From Muribaculaceae bacterium (GTDB lineage Bacteria > Bacteroidota > Bacteroidia > Bacteroidales > Muribaculaceae): a stretch of DNA of 64,000 bases. Below the pieces are notes generated by a model, which was not told the DNA's origin, did not search any database, and worked only from the letters and a program-made list of their open reading frames with translations. The stretch covers positions 132,213 through 196,212 of the forward strand of contig JAFYYI010000086.1 in NCBI GenBank assembly GCA_017557665.1. The letters are read 5' to 3'. Position 1 is the stretch's first letter. Every line of letters begins with the position of its first letter. The translations under genes were made by a program, and so were the position numbers. Below are positions 10,068-19,375 of this stretch, piece after piece.

Positions 10068-10631
10068 TTAGCGCACGCGGCCTACGTAAGAGCCGTCGCG
10101 AGTGTCAACCTCAATCTTCTCGCCGGTGTTGATAAACAGAGGTACTTTTACGGTAGCACCAGTCTCAACGGTAGCAGGCTTGAGTGTATTGGTGGCAGTG
10201 TCGCCCTTAAGGCCTGGCTCAGTGTAAGTGATCTCGAGCACGGTCTTAACTGGCATCTCGGCATAGAGCACGGTCTCGGTTGAAGCGTCGGTAACAACCT
10301 CCACTACGTCGCCTTCTTTCATATAATCGGCGCCAGTGATAACCTCCTTGAGGATAGGAATCTGCTCATAGGTCTCCTGGTTCATGAAGATGGCGTCACT
10401 ACCATCCATATACAGGTACTGATAAGGCCTGCGTTCCACGCGCACGTCCTCAAGCTTCTCGCCAATGTTGAAGCGACGCTCTATCACACGGCCGTCAACC
10501 ACGTCTTTCAGTTTGGTACGCATAAAGGTGTTTCCCTTACCTGGTTTTACATGAAGGAATTCGATGCAGAAATAAAGTCTGCCGTCCATACGGATACAGG
10601 TTCCGTTTTTGATGTCTTGAGCGTTAATCAT
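10068..10631 (-). CDS. efp: Elongation factor P
   Basis: EF-P binds between the ribosomal P and E sites and relieves stalling at polyproline motifs. The 187-residue length is standard, and the three-domain architecture (KOW-like N-terminal domain plus two OB folds) is complete, ending in [12 protein letters not shown]. The loop that enters the peptidyl-transferase centre reads KPGKGN with Lys32 at the position modified in other bacteria. No modification genes (epmA, epmB) are visible nearby. It is transcribed divergently from rpmH. Confidence 0.97.
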   Translation of the reverse strand: MINAQDIKNGTCIRMDGRLYFCIEFLHVKPGKGNTFMRTKLKDVVDGRVIERRFNIGEKLEDVRVERRPYQYLYMDGSDAIFMNQETYEQIPILKEVITGADYMKEGDVVEVVTDASTETVLYAEMPVKTVLEITYTEPGLKGDTATNTLKPATVETGATVKVPLFINTGEKIEVDTRDGSYVGRVR

Positions 10632-10703
10632 AAATCAAAATTTTCGTTATATAATTTGTGAAATTTTCTGACTCTAAGTCGTTATAAAAACCAAATTTAG
10701 GTG

Positions 10704-10735
10704 CAAAAGTAGTGTAATTTGAGAAAAAATGCAAA
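10704..10735 (-). promoter_or_regulatory. Promoter of efp
   Basis: Read on the minus strand, a TTTG box (10732-10735) and TACTTTTG (10704-10711) are 20 nt apart, about 73 nt upstream of the efp start. Confidence 0.72.
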
Positions 10736-10762
10736 AAGATTAGACTAAATTTCACAACTTTC

Positions 10763-10793
10763 TTTGTTATTTTCAAAAAATGCACTAATTTTG
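10763..10793 (+). promoter_or_regulatory. Promoter of rpmH
   Basis: TTTG (10763-10766) and TAATTTTG (10786-10793) are exactly 19 nt apart, giving a leader of roughly 30 nt before the rpmH ATG. Confidence 0.8.
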
Positions 10794-10831
10794 CAGTCCG
10801 AAATCGGAAAACAAACAAATATTTAGATAAA

Positions 10832-10984
10832 ATGAAACGTACATTCCAACCATCAAACCGTAAGAAAGCTAACAAGCATGGCTTCCGTCACCGCATGCGC
10901 ACTGCCGATGGCCGCAAGGTTCTTGCACGTCGCCGCCTTAAGGGACGTTACAGCCTCACCGTTAGCGACACTGTTTACAAGTAA
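10832..10984 (+). CDS. rpmH: 50S ribosomal protein bL34
   Basis: The 50-residue highly basic protein begins [12 protein letters not shown] and continues [13 protein letters not shown], the bL34 signature, and ends in SDTVYK. It is a structural protein of the large ribosomal subunit bound to 23S rRNA. The gene stands apart from dnaA and rnpA, as is usual in Bacteroidetes. The same reading frame stays open for 75 more codons after the TAA stop (separate entry). Confidence 0.97.
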   Translation: MKRTFQPSNRKKANKHGFRHRMRTADGRKVLARRRLKGRYSLTVSDTVYK

Positions 10985-11212
10985 GAACAACCCGAGAGGG
11001 CAGTAAACAGACGTGCCGCCGAGAAGGCCGCACAACACACAACGCAACGCATAGCCGTTATAATCACTAAAGATTATGACGGCATTTGTTGTGACATAAA
11101 CAATGCATATACACAATCAATGAAATTAAAAGTGAGAAAACAGTCGTTTGCGCTGTTCAGCATTACGCTATTGCGCTGCACCATCGGCGTTCAAGAAACC
11201 TCACTCCTCTAA
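10985..11212 (+). other. Open frame continuing in phase after the rpmH stop (75 codons)
   Basis: Directly after the rpmH TAA the same frame runs without a stop for 75 codons (starting EQPERAVNRRAAEKAAQ) to TAA at 11210-11212, just before the hairpin at 11217. The first ATG in the frame is at 11120 and would give a 30-residue peptide (MKLKVRKQSFALF...). I do not recognise the product. It may be chance, an rpmH 3' leader region, or a decayed gene; coding is unproven. Confidence 0.25.
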
Positions 11213-11216
11213 ACTA

Positions 11217-11252
11217 GCAACGCCCTGGCGGAATATTCCGTCAGGGCGTTGC
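11217..11252. terminator. Strong hairpin between rpmH and rpsP
   Basis: GCAACGCCCTG (11217-11227) pairs with CAGGGCGTTGC (11242-11252), and the intervening bases extend the stem (CGGAATATTCCG). T runs are short on both sides, so it may work as a bidirectional terminator or an RNA-stabilising 3' end. Confidence 0.7.
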
Positions 11253-11301
11253 CTTATAAGTTAATCACAAAGAAGTGCCACAGGGGTGTGGCTGCGCTGT
11301 T

Positions 11302-11889
11302 TTACTCAGCGGCGGGAGCTTCCTCAGCGGGAGCTTCGGCAGGTGCCTGGTCGGCAGCCTTTGCTGCTTCCTCAGCGGCCTGTGCCTCGGCAGCTGCTTG
11401 AGCCTCGGCCTCAGCCTTAGCGGCAGCGATCTCGGCGCGCTTCTGAGCTACGGCCTCAGCCTTAGCCTCGTTCTTCTTAACCTCGTCCTCAAGACGCTGT
11501 TTGCTAGCGGCCTTCTTGCTTTCACGTTCATTGTTTCTTACAGCCTCGAGCTTAGCGTTCTTCTCAGCCTTCCAAGCGTCGAAACGTTTCTGAGCCTCTT
11601 CCTGGCTGAAAGCGCCCTTCTTCACGCCGCCCTGGAGGTGCTTCATCAGCATCACGCCCTCACGCGAGAGGATGTTGCGAACGGTGTCGGTTGGGATTGC
11701 GCCAACGTTGATCCAATAAAGAGCTCTCTCGAAATTCAAACTTACTGTAGCAGGATTAGTGTTTGGGTTATACGAACCAATCCTTTCAATAAATCTACCA
11801 TCTCGTGGTGCCCTGCTATCGGCGATGACAATTGGATAGAACGGATAGTCTTTGCGACCATGACGTTGCAGTCTGATTTTTGTTGCCAT
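11302..11889 (-). CDS. rpsP: 30S ribosomal protein bS16 with long Ala/Glu/Lys-rich C-terminal extension
   Basis: The first 85 residues are a normal bS16 ([39 protein letters not shown]), a small-subunit protein needed for 30S assembly. The full length is 195 residues, more than twice the E. coli length. Residues about 100-195 are a charged helical region rich in Ala, Glu and Lys that turns into an [10 protein letters not shown] tail. Extended S16 proteins are common in Bacteroidetes; the function of the tail is not known. rimM and trmD, its usual partners in Proteobacteria, are absent here. Confidence 0.96.
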   Translation of the reverse strand: MATKIRLQRHGRKDYPFYPIVIADSRAPRDGRFIERIGSYNPNTNPATVSLNFERALYWINVGAIPTDTVRNILSREGVMLMKHLQGGVKKGAFSQEEAQKRFDAWKAEKNAKLEAVRNNERESKKAASKQRLEDEVKKNEAKAEAVAQKRAEIAAAKAEAEAQAAAEAQAAEEAAKAADQAPAEAPAEEAPAAE

Positions 11890-11990
11890 GTTTAATAAGT
11901 TTTGTTTTGTGCGGCAGATACTACTCTGAGAATCACCGCGGTTAATAAAAATTTTTCAAAAAGAAAGTGACCGCTTGTGGCCACTCTCAT

Positions 11991-12065
11991 TGGTTGTCCT
12001 GGTAGGATTCGAACCCACGCAAACGGAACCAGAATCCGGTGTGCTACCGTTACACCACAGGACAA
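11991..12065 (-). tRNA. tRNA-Gln (anticodon CTG)
   Basis: Read on the minus strand, the acceptor arms TTGTCCT and AGGACAA pair over 7 bp, a T-loop GGTTCGAATCC is present, the anticodon loop is TTCTGGT with CTG at positions 34-36, and the CCA end is encoded. The anticodon stem has one mismatch at its base. Confidence 0.93.
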
Positions 12066-12082
12066 TTCGCTCAATTGCGGTG

Positions 12083-12113
12083 CAAAATTACTACTTTTTT
12101 CTGAACCACCAAA
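12083..12113 (-). promoter_or_regulatory. Promoter of tRNA-Gln
   Basis: On the minus strand TTTG (12110-12113) and TAATTTTG (12083-12090) are 19 nt apart, about 18 nt upstream of the mature 5' end. Confidence 0.75.
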
Positions 12114-12193
12114 ACTTTTTGAATATTTTTTTGAAAAAAGTTTTAAGGGCAATCATCGAACGAGTCGGACTTGTCTAACCAATTCGAAGCAGA

Positions 12194-13099
12194 TCATTGT
12201 GCATTGTGCATTATGCATTGTGCATTAAAGATAAACTCTTCATCAGGCATGTCATAGGGAAGCCAGTAGATGTGGGTGCCACGGCGTTCCATGCCTCGGA
12301 ACCACGTCATCTGGCGCTTGGCAAACTGGTGGATGGCGGTCTCTAGCTGAGTGAACATCTCATCATAATTCAACTTGCCTATGACATAAAGAGTCAAGTA
12401 TTTGTATTCCAGTCCATAGTAAATCAAGTCCTCGGGCTCTACCCCACCCTCTATGAGCCGGCGCACCTCTTCGACCATGCCAGCGTCGAGGCGAGACTTG
12501 AGGCGCTCGGTGATGCGACGGCGGCGGGTGTCGCGGTCGATGTCAATGCCAATCACCACAGCGTTGGTGAGAGGGTGCGGCTCGGTCTGCGCCTTGAGAT
12601 GCGGATTGTCGTGGTAGTACATAGCTATCTCGATGGCGCGGATAGCGCGCTTGCAGGTGTCGATGTCACTGTTGTTGCGCAGCGTCTTGTAGCGCTTGAG
12701 AATCTCTGTGAGTTCGTCTAGGCTTTTGCTACTCAATTCCTCACGCAGTTCGCAATTCTCAGGCACTGGCGGCAGCTGGATACCCTTTACCACGCTCTCG
12801 ACGTAGAGACCCGTGCCACCACACAGAATAACAGGTTTACCTCGGGCGACGATATCATCGTAACATGTCTGAAAGTCACGAAGATATTCGTATAGGTTAT
12901 ACTTGTATCCCGCCTCGCAGATGTCAATCATGTGGTAAGGCACCTCACCATACTCGTCGAGGTCTTTGCCTGTGCCCAGGTCCATGCCACGGTAAAGCTG
13001 GCGAGAGTCGGCGCTGATGATTTCGCCGCCTATCGCCCTGGCAAGTGCTACCGCCTTGCCAGTCTTTCCTGATGCCGTAGGCCCTGTGATGATAATCAT
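12194..13099 (-). CDS. miaA: tRNA dimethylallyltransferase MiaA
   Basis: MiaA transfers a dimethylallyl group to N6 of A37 in tRNAs reading codons that begin with U. The 301-residue protein has a P-loop (GPTASGKT, residues 6-13), ISADSRQLYRGMD and GTGKD, and the conserved IVLCGGTGLYVESV-type segment. The C-terminus FNAQCIMHNAQ is encoded entirely by a copy of the short ATGCA-rich repeat at 12197-12226, so the natural end of the protein has probably been replaced or extended by repeat sequence. The start is close to the P-loop but normal for the family. Confidence 0.94.
   Translation of the reverse strand: MIIITGPTASGKTGKAVALARAIGGEIISADSRQLYRGMDLGTGKDLDEYGEVPYHMIDICEAGYKYNLYEYLRDFQTCYDDIVARGKPVILCGGTGLYVESVVKGIQLPPVPENCELREELSSKSLDELTEILKRYKTLRNNSDIDTCKRAIRAIEIAMYYHDNPHLKAQTEPHPLTNAVVIGIDIDRDTRRRRITERLKSRLDAGMVEEVRRLIEGGVEPEDLIYYGLEYKYLTLYVIGKLNYDEMFTQLETAIHQFAKRQMTWFRGMERRGTHIYWLPYDMPDEEFIFNAQCIMHNAQ
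12197..12226. repeat. Short ATGCA/TGTGCA repeat, family A (copy 1)
   Basis: Alternating TGCATTGTGCATTATGCATT sequence forms the 3' end of the miaA coding region. Related copies lie at 27235, 32953, 37131 and 42517. Confidence 0.8.
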
Positions 13100-13114
13100 T
13101 GTTTCGCGAAGCGC

Positions 13115-15328
13115 TTATTTCAAATTCTTGTCAAAGAAATTTAGCACTCTTTGGTATAGTGGCAGGCGCACGCCGCAGCCGTTGATGCTGTGGTTCATAT
13201 TGGGATAGACCATCATCTCAAACTGCTGGTTCTCGCTGTGGAGCTTGGCGATATACTGCATAGAGTTAACAATGCGCACATTATCGTCGGCGCTACCGAA
13301 CATCAGCAGTAATTTGCCTTTGAGCTTGTCGGTGAGATCAAGCGGCGCGTAGTTGTAGCCATCAGGATTTTCCTGCGGAGTGAGCATGAAGCGCTCGGTA
13401 TAGATGCTGTCATAGAACTTCCACGAAGTAACGGGAGCGATTGCCACACCGCAGTTGTAAAGACTGTCGTCTTGCGACATCGCCATGAGCGACTCAAAGC
13501 CTCCGAAGCTCCATCCCCAAATGCCTATGCGGTCGGCGTCAATGTAGGGTTGCTCAGCCATATAGCGCGCAGCTGCGAGTTGGTCCTCGGTCTCGTGACG
13601 ACCCAAGTTGAGGTATATAGCCTTGAGGAATTCCTTGCCCTGACCGCCAGTGCCGCGTCCGTCAACGCAGGCGATAACATAGCCCTGCATAGCGAAATAT
13701 TCCTCCCACTCCATCTTCCACTTGTTAAGCACCTGCTGAGAGTTTGGTCCGCTATACTGCGACATGATGCAAGGATATTTCTTCGCTGGGTCGAAATCTA
13801 CAGGCTTGATAATGTAGCCGTTCATGCTGTCGCCATTGTCGTTAAGCATCGTGAAAAACTCGCGGCGGGGAATCTCGGGAGAGGTGTATTTCTTAGCATA
13901 CACCTCGTTGAGCTGCAGGTCGCGTACCTTCTTTCCGTCAATGCTGTAAAGCACAAACTGGTCGGGCGTGTTAGCATCGCTGAAGCGGCGGATGTAGTAA
14001 GTGAAATCGCTGTTGAAGCTGGCGCTGTAGGTGCCATTACCATCAACCAGTTCCTTAACCTCACCAGTAACATCGTTGGCGCAGCGCAGCGTGCGGTTGA
14101 GCGCTCCCTTGTTGGTCTGGAAGTAGAACAGCTTACGCGCCTCGTCGTAGCCATAGTAATTGGTCACGTCATAGTCGCCTTTAGAAATCTGCTTCAGAAG
14201 GTTGCCCGAATAGTCATATTTATAGAGGTGCGTACGACCGTCGCGGTTGCTCTTCACCACAAAGAAGCCGTCGTAGTATTTCACGCCTGTGACTACATCC
14301 TCGTCAATCCACATGTCGCTCTGCTCATCATAGACCTCCTTGTAATTGCCAGTAACGGGATCAACTGCATAGATGTTCATGCGAGTCTGGGCACGGTTCT
14401 CTTTCACCACCATCAAAGTAGGGGCAGGTTGTCTACAAAATTGGATGTTTGGCACATAGTCCTCCTCGGCAAGCGGTAGCTCAATCTTGTTGAGTTTTTG
14501 CCACTCTGAGTCGTAGCAATAAACACTCACCACCGAGTTGTGCTCGCCAGCCGCGGGATATTTGTAATCGTAGCGTCCTGGGTGGATTGAATAGTCGGGA
14601 TTGGGACGGCACTCGCCCTCATAGAGCTCCATTGAGCACATAGGCACTTGCGACTCATCAAAACGTATGAAAGCCAGGTAACGGCCGTCAGCGCTCCAAG
14701 TGAATGTGTTAAGCACGCCAAACTCCTCTTGATACACCCAGTCGGGTACAGCGTAGATTATCTCGTTCTTTTTGCCGTCAGTAGTAATTTTATCAGTATC
14801 GACTATTCTATTAGCAACACCAACACTTACCTCTTTCGGAGGAGAAAGAAGATACCTGACATACACATTGTTGTCCTTTACATAGGCAATCTTCCTGCCG
14901 TCGGGCGAGAGCGTGGCGATTTCCTCACCACCAGCTTCTGAGAGGCGATCTAGCTTATTTTCTTTTATATTATATATATAATGGTCGGCTGTGAACGAGT
15001 AGCGGTAGATAGGGTTGCTGTTAGTCCACAGCAAAATGCTCTTCTCGTCACTCGACATAGAGTAGCCGTCCCACGACTTAATGGGGTTGTCGGCAATCTT
15101 GGCGTTGTCGAAGAAAGTAGTCACATCTTTTTCTTTCTTGTAACTGTACTTCTTTATCATCGTCCCCTCGCTGTTAAACTGGTAGTAGTAGCGACCGTCA
15201 AGGGCGGGCTGACTGGAAGGGATGCCCTTTACACGCACTCCACCGAGCACGAAATCATCTAACTCAAATGCGCTTGCTGCCGAGCAGCACACCACAGCAG
15301 CAATCACAGGCAAAATGTATTTCTTCAT
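13115..15328 (-). CDS. Prolyl dipeptidyl peptidase (S9, DPP IV family)
   Basis: The 737-residue exported serine peptidase has a signal peptide (residues 1-20, ending ASA), an eight-bladed propeller (DPPIV_N) to about residue 480, and an alpha/beta hydrolase domain. The nucleophile is Ser607 in GWSFGG, Asp is in SADDN (about 683) and His in NMNHSI (about 712). The EE dipeptide that binds the substrate N-terminus is seen in VYQEEFG near residue 200. The family removes X-Pro or X-Ala dipeptides in the periplasm. It lies 15 nt upstream of miaA on the same strand. A second S9 enzyme is at 57.7 kb. Confidence 0.93.
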   Translation of the reverse strand: MKKYILPVIAAVVCCSAASAFELDDFVLGGVRVKGIPSSQPALDGRYYYQFNSEGTMIKKYSYKKEKDVTTFFDNAKIADNPIKSWDGYSMSSDEKSILLWTNSNPIYRYSFTADHYIYNIKENKLDRLSEAGGEEIATLSPDGRKIAYVKDNNVYVRYLLSPPKEVSVGVANRIVDTDKITTDGKKNEIIYAVPDWVYQEEFGVLNTFTWSADGRYLAFIRFDESQVPMCSMELYEGECRPNPDYSIHPGRYDYKYPAAGEHNSVVSVYCYDSEWQKLNKIELPLAEEDYVPNIQFCRQPAPTLMVVKENRAQTRMNIYAVDPVTGNYKEVYDEQSDMWIDEDVVTGVKYYDGFFVVKSNRDGRTHLYKYDYSGNLLKQISKGDYDVTNYYGYDEARKLFYFQTNKGALNRTLRCANDVTGEVKELVDGNGTYSASFNSDFTYYIRRFSDANTPDQFVLYSIDGKKVRDLQLNEVYAKKYTSPEIPRREFFTMLNDNGDSMNGYIIKPVDFDPAKKYPCIMSQYSGPNSQQVLNKWKMEWEEYFAMQGYVIACVDGRGTGGQGKEFLKAIYLNLGRHETEDQLAAARYMAEQPYIDADRIGIWGWSFGGFESLMAMSQDDSLYNCGVAIAPVTSWKFYDSIYTERFMLTPQENPDGYNYAPLDLTDKLKGKLLLMFGSADDNVRIVNSMQYIAKLHSENQQFEMMVYPNMNHSINGCGVRLPLYQRVLNFFDKNLK

Positions 15329-15495
15329 ATCTAAATTTGGTGTTAGTTTTTATGTCTGCAAAAGTAGTGTTTTTTTGTCAAACAATTAATCACAATTACA
15401 AACAATTTTCATTAGATGCTAAAAACAAAGACGTTTGGCTTTAGGGTGATTACCAACAACTGATTCGGATGACACATAAATCACAACTATATAAA

Positions 15496-15529
15496 AATCG
15501 GGAGTCGCATGATTGTGCGGCTCCCGATT
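15496..15529. terminator. Terminator after acyl-CoA dehydrogenase gene
   Basis: AATCGGGAG (15496-15504) pairs with CTCCCGATT (15521-15529), with an inner CGCA/TGCG stem; on the minus strand a TTTTTAT run follows. Confidence 0.8.
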
Positions 15530-15547
15530 AGTTATTATTCCCAAGAT

Positions 15548-17254
15548 TTACTCTTGCACGTAGGTTGCGGCCTCTTCAGGGGTGAAGTCGGCAATGAATT
15601 TGGCGTTTGCGGCGAGTTTTGACTCGGCGTAGCGCACATATACGTTTGCCGACTGCATGAAGAGCTCAGGCGCCTTGTTGGCGTCGTAACAGAGCAGGTA
15701 GCTCATGATAGTCCAGGCTGCCATCTCAACCATGCGACGGGCGTGGAAGGTGATGTATTCGGGATTCTCAAAGCTCTTAACCTTCTCTACCGCCTCCTCA
15801 TAAGCTGCCATCATCTTATCAACACGTGCCTTGAGAGGTGCAACCTCTGCACTGTACTCGGCAGCAGCATACTCCTGCATCTGAGCGAGATAAGTACCAG
15901 TCGTGACGTGGCGAATTGCCGCTACCACCTGCAGCTGGGTAGTACCCTCGTAGATGTTCATGATGCGGGCATCACGATAAAGGCGCTCACAGGTGTAGTC
16001 GCGCATAAAGCCGCTACCGCCATGAATCTGGATACAATCGTAGGCAGTCTGGTTGGCATATTCGCTCGAAGAAGCCTTCGACAGCGGAGTGAAGGCGTCA
16101 GCGAGGCGGTTGTATCGTTTCATCTCGGCGCGCTCCTCGGGAGTGAGTTGACGCTCGCGGGCAATCTGCTCCCAAATCTTATAAACATCAACAAAACGTG
16201 CAGTTTCATAGAGGATAGTGCGTGAAGCGTCAAGCTTGGCTTTGATATTGCTCAGCATCTCGGCAACGGCAGGGAAGTTGATAATTGCTACACCAAACTG
16301 CTCACGGCTGCGAGCATAGTCGATAGCCTCGTTATAAGCTGCCTGGCACAGACCTACACTCTGGGCGGTGATACCCAAGCGTGCACCGTTCATAAGCGAC
16401 ATCACATACTTGATAAGGCCCAAACGGCGCGAGCCACACAACTCAGCTTTGGCGTTCTTGAACACCAATTCGCAAGTGGGGCTGCCATGGATACCCATCT
16501 TGTCCTCAATGCGGCGCACAGTGACGCCACCGTTGCGCTTGTCGTAGATGAACATCGACAGGCCGCGACCGTCCTTACTACCCTCCTCACTGCGCGCGAG
16601 CACCAAGTGGATGTCGCTGTCGCCATTGGTGATAAAGCGCTTCACTCCATTAAGGCGCCAAGTGCCATCCTCATCTTGAGTGGCCTTGAGCATCACGCTC
16701 TGGAGGTCACTGCCAGCGTCGGGCTCGGTGAGGTCCATCGACATGGTCTCGCCGTTGCACACGCGTGGGATGTAACGTTCAAACTGGTCCTCATCACCAG
16801 CCTCAAAGAGGGTATCAATACAGCTCTGGAGGCTCCAAATGTTCTGGAAACCTGCATCGGCCTGAGCAATCATCTCGCTCATCATCGAAAAGGTGACGTT
16901 GGGCAGGTTCAAGCCACCGTACTTGCGTGGCATAGAAACACCATATAGACCTGCTTTGCGAGTTACGTCAAGGTTCTCCTGAGTCTTGCTGGCGTAAGCC
17001 ACACGACCATTGGCGTGGTGTGGACCTTCCTTGTCAACGCTCTCGGCGTTTGGGGCGATAGTCTCGGCAGTAATCTCGCCTGTAATCTCGAGAATCTTGT
17101 CGTAGGAGTCGATAGCATCCTCGTAGTCAACAGGTGCATAGTCAAACTCCTGGCTCTGAGTGTAGTCACGCTCTTTCATACCCACGATTTTCTCCATCAA
17201 GGGATGACGCAGATGATACTGCAGAGCTTTATTGTCTTTATAGAAATTTGCCAT
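15548..17254 (-). CDS. Acyl-CoA dehydrogenase
   Basis: The 568-residue flavoenzyme oxidises an acyl-CoA to the enoyl-CoA and passes electrons to ETF, or runs in reverse in fermenters. Signatures are DLTEPDAGSDLQ (FAD binding), GVKRFITNGD, YARSREQFG and IYEGTTQLQ, whose Glu is the expected catalytic base. A C-terminal extension of about 120 residues beyond the canonical core is typical of a long Bacteroidetes subfamily. etfA and etfB lie directly upstream on the same strand, so ETF is very probably its electron partner. The chain-length preference cannot be read from sequence. Confidence 0.93.
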   Translation of the reverse strand: MANFYKDNKALQYHLRHPLMEKIVGMKERDYTQSQEFDYAPVDYEDAIDSYDKILEITGEITAETIAPNAESVDKEGPHHANGRVAYASKTQENLDVTRKAGLYGVSMPRKYGGLNLPNVTFSMMSEMIAQADAGFQNIWSLQSCIDTLFEAGDEDQFERYIPRVCNGETMSMDLTEPDAGSDLQSVMLKATQDEDGTWRLNGVKRFITNGDSDIHLVLARSEEGSKDGRGLSMFIYDKRNGGVTVRRIEDKMGIHGSPTCELVFKNAKAELCGSRRLGLIKYVMSLMNGARLGITAQSVGLCQAAYNEAIDYARSREQFGVAIINFPAVAEMLSNIKAKLDASRTILYETARFVDVYKIWEQIARERQLTPEERAEMKRYNRLADAFTPLSKASSSEYANQTAYDCIQIHGGSGFMRDYTCERLYRDARIMNIYEGTTQLQVVAAIRHVTTGTYLAQMQEYAAAEYSAEVAPLKARVDKMMAAYEEAVEKVKSFENPEYITFHARRMVEMAAWTIMSYLLCYDANKAPELFMQSANVYVRYAESKLAANAKFIADFTPEEAATYVQE

Positions 17255-17263
17255 AAATATCTA

Positions 17264-17350
17264 AGTGTAAAATGTAAAATATTAAGTGTCAAGCGCTTAG
17301 TGTTAAGTGTTGCAATGCAAAATTTTCAAAGAAAATAAAACTTAACACTT
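17264..17350. repeat. AAGTGT-rich inverted repeat between etfA and the dehydrogenase
   Basis: Runs of AAGTGT and ATTAAGTGT on one side face AACACTTA and CACTTATGACTT on the other. The region is 100 nt and non-coding and could fold as a loose intercistronic hairpin. Confidence 0.45.
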
Positions 17351-17362
17351 ATCACTTATGAC

Positions 17363-18391
17363 TTATTTTGAATTTTTCTTGTAATACTTGATTAGTTTTG
17401 GGATAATCTCCTCAAGATTGCCAGTGATAACATAGTCGGCAATGGCGTTGATTGGAGCTGCTGGATCGTTGTTGATAGAAATGATAATTGAGCTCTCGTT
17501 CATGCCAGCCACGTGCTGAATCTGTCCAGAGATACCACAAGCGATATAGAGCTTGGGGCGAACGGTGACACCAGTCTGACCAATTTGACGCTCATGCTCA
17601 CAGAAACCGGCATCAACAGCGGCGCGGCTTGCGCCAACCTCTCCGCCAAGCACGTCGGCGAGTTGGAAGATTAGGTCGAAGTTTTCCTTGCTACCAACAC
17701 CGTAGCCTCCAGCCACGATGATTGGTGAGTTTTTGATGTTGATTTTCGATTTCTCCACCTCGCGGTCAATAATCTTAACGATAAAGCTAGCAGGATCAAC
17801 ATATTTGTCTGCGTCAAGGTTGATGACCTCGCCCTTATAGTTAGTATCGAAAATCTCCTTCTTCATCACACCCTCGCGCACGGTAGCCATCTGAGGACGA
17901 TGCTCGGGGTTAACAATGGTAGCCACAATGTTGCCGCCAAAGGCTGGACGAATCTGATAAAGCAAGTCCTTATATTCGGTCTTGCTGATGGGGTCGGTGT
18001 GGTCGCCAATCTCAAGCGCGGTGCAGTCGGCGGTAAGACCGCTAGTCAGGCACGACGAAACGCGTGGACCAAGGTCGCGGCCAATCACAGTTGCGCCCAT
18101 CAGGCAGATTTGTGGTTTTATTTCCTTGAAGAGGTTGATAACTATCGAAGAGTGTGGCAGCGAAGTGTAAGGATAGAGGCGCTCATCCTCAACCTTATAA
18201 ACCACGTCAACGCCGTAAGGGAACACTTGCTCCTCTATTCCATCGAGCTTGTCGCCAATGATAAGAGCCTCAAGCTTTACACCTAAACGAGTGGCAAGTG
18301 TGCGGCCTTTGGTTAACAACTCCAGACTGACGTCGGCAACCTTGCCGTCATCAAACTCGCAGTAAACTACTAAATTATTCAAATCGTTCAT
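17363..18391 (-). CDS. etfA: Electron transfer flavoprotein alpha subunit
   Basis: The 342-residue protein has an N-terminal ETF domain and the C-terminal FAD-binding domain with VAGGYGVGSKENF, GASRAAVDAGF, QIGQTGVTV, YIACGISGQIQH and SIIISINNDPAAPI. It forms a heterodimer with EtfB, which starts just upstream (19 nt gap). The complex carries electrons for the acyl-CoA dehydrogenase encoded next. Whether it is an electron-bifurcating ETF cannot be decided without alignment. Confidence 0.95.
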   Translation of the reverse strand: MNDLNNLVVYCEFDDGKVADVSLELLTKGRTLATRLGVKLEALIIGDKLDGIEEQVFPYGVDVVYKVEDERLYPYTSLPHSSIVINLFKEIKPQICLMGATVIGRDLGPRVSSCLTSGLTADCTALEIGDHTDPISKTEYKDLLYQIRPAFGGNIVATIVNPEHRPQMATVREGVMKKEIFDTNYKGEVINLDADKYVDPASFIVKIIDREVEKSKINIKNSPIIVAGGYGVGSKENFDLIFQLADVLGGEVGASRAAVDAGFCEHERQIGQTGVTVRPKLYIACGISGQIQHVAGMNESSIIISINNDPAAPINAIADYVITGNLEEIIPKLIKYYKKNSK

Positions 18392-18410
18392 AGTCTTCTA
18401 TATTAAAGCG

Positions 18411-19283
18411 TTAACCAATGATGTGGTCGGCTATGAGCTCTTGCACGAGACCTTCGAGTTGGACTTCGTCACCGCCCTCGATGGTCTTACTCTCCTTAGC
18501 TTGGAACACAACGTTTACTACTGTCTTAACCTTAGTGGGCGAGCCTTTCATACCAATCTGGTTGGAATCGGCCTCGATATCAGCAACGCCCCACTCGCGT
18601 ATGTTGAGGTAAGGACGAGCCTCGACGAGTTTTTGACGATCCTCGTTCAGCTGAGCCTTCTCACTTGGAGTGACGGCATATTTGTACTTCTGAATCAACT
18701 TTGCGTTGCGTGGACGGCAAGCGTCGGCGCTGCCGTTTACGGTAACAACCAGTGGCAGCGGGCAGGTAACGGTCTCAAAACCGTTCTCAATGCGGCGCTT
18801 AATGGTTGCGATACCGTCTTCCACTTTAACGCTTTCGGCGTAAGTGACCTGTGGAAGACCGAGCTTCTCGGCAATCTGTGGACCCACTTGAGCGGTGTCG
18901 CCGTCGATAGCCTGACGACCCCCAACGATGATATCCACCTTGTCAAGATGACGGATAGTCTGAGCCAACGAATAACTGGTAGCGAGGGTGTCGGCACCAC
19001 CCAATGGACGGTCGGTTAGCACCACGCCGTCGTCGCCGCCACGATAGAGGCTCTCACGCACCATCTCGGCGCTGCGGGGAAGACCCATCGTCACGAGCGT
19101 GATTTTTGAACCAGGATGAGCATCCTTGAGCTGAAGCGCCTGTTCGAGCGCATTCAGGTCCTCGGGGTTGAAGATGGCGGGCAAGGCGGCACGGTTGATA
19201 GTGCCATCGGCCTTCATCGCATCTTTACCCACATTACGAGTGTCTGGCACTTGTTTTGCCAGCACAACGATATTCAAACTCAT
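18411..19283 (-). CDS. etfB: Electron transfer flavoprotein beta subunit
   Basis: The 290-residue protein shows KQVPDT at the N-terminus, the AMP/nucleotide-binding loop GGRQAIDGDTAQVGP and NGSADACRPRNAK. It is the first gene of an etfB-etfA-acyl-CoA dehydrogenase operon with a good promoter about 90 nt upstream. It pairs with EtfA to hold FAD plus AMP or a second FAD. Confidence 0.95.
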   Translation of the reverse strand: MSLNIVVLAKQVPDTRNVGKDAMKADGTINRAALPAIFNPEDLNALEQALQLKDAHPGSKITLVTMGLPRSAEMVRESLYRGGDDGVVLTDRPLGGADTLATSYSLAQTIRHLDKVDIIVGGRQAIDGDTAQVGPQIAEKLGLPQVTYAESVKVEDGIATIKRRIENGFETVTCPLPLVVTVNGSADACRPRNAKLIQKYKYAVTPSEKAQLNEDRQKLVEARPYLNIREWGVADIEADSNQIGMKGSPTKVKTVVNVVFQAKESKTIEGGDEVQLEGLVQELIADHIIG

Positions 19284-19375
19284 AGAATCTTTATTTGTTA
19301 TTTGTTAGTATTTTACTCTTTTAATTTGCAGTCGTTTAGTGCCAATCGCAGCACTCAGCGACCTATAAAAACGTG

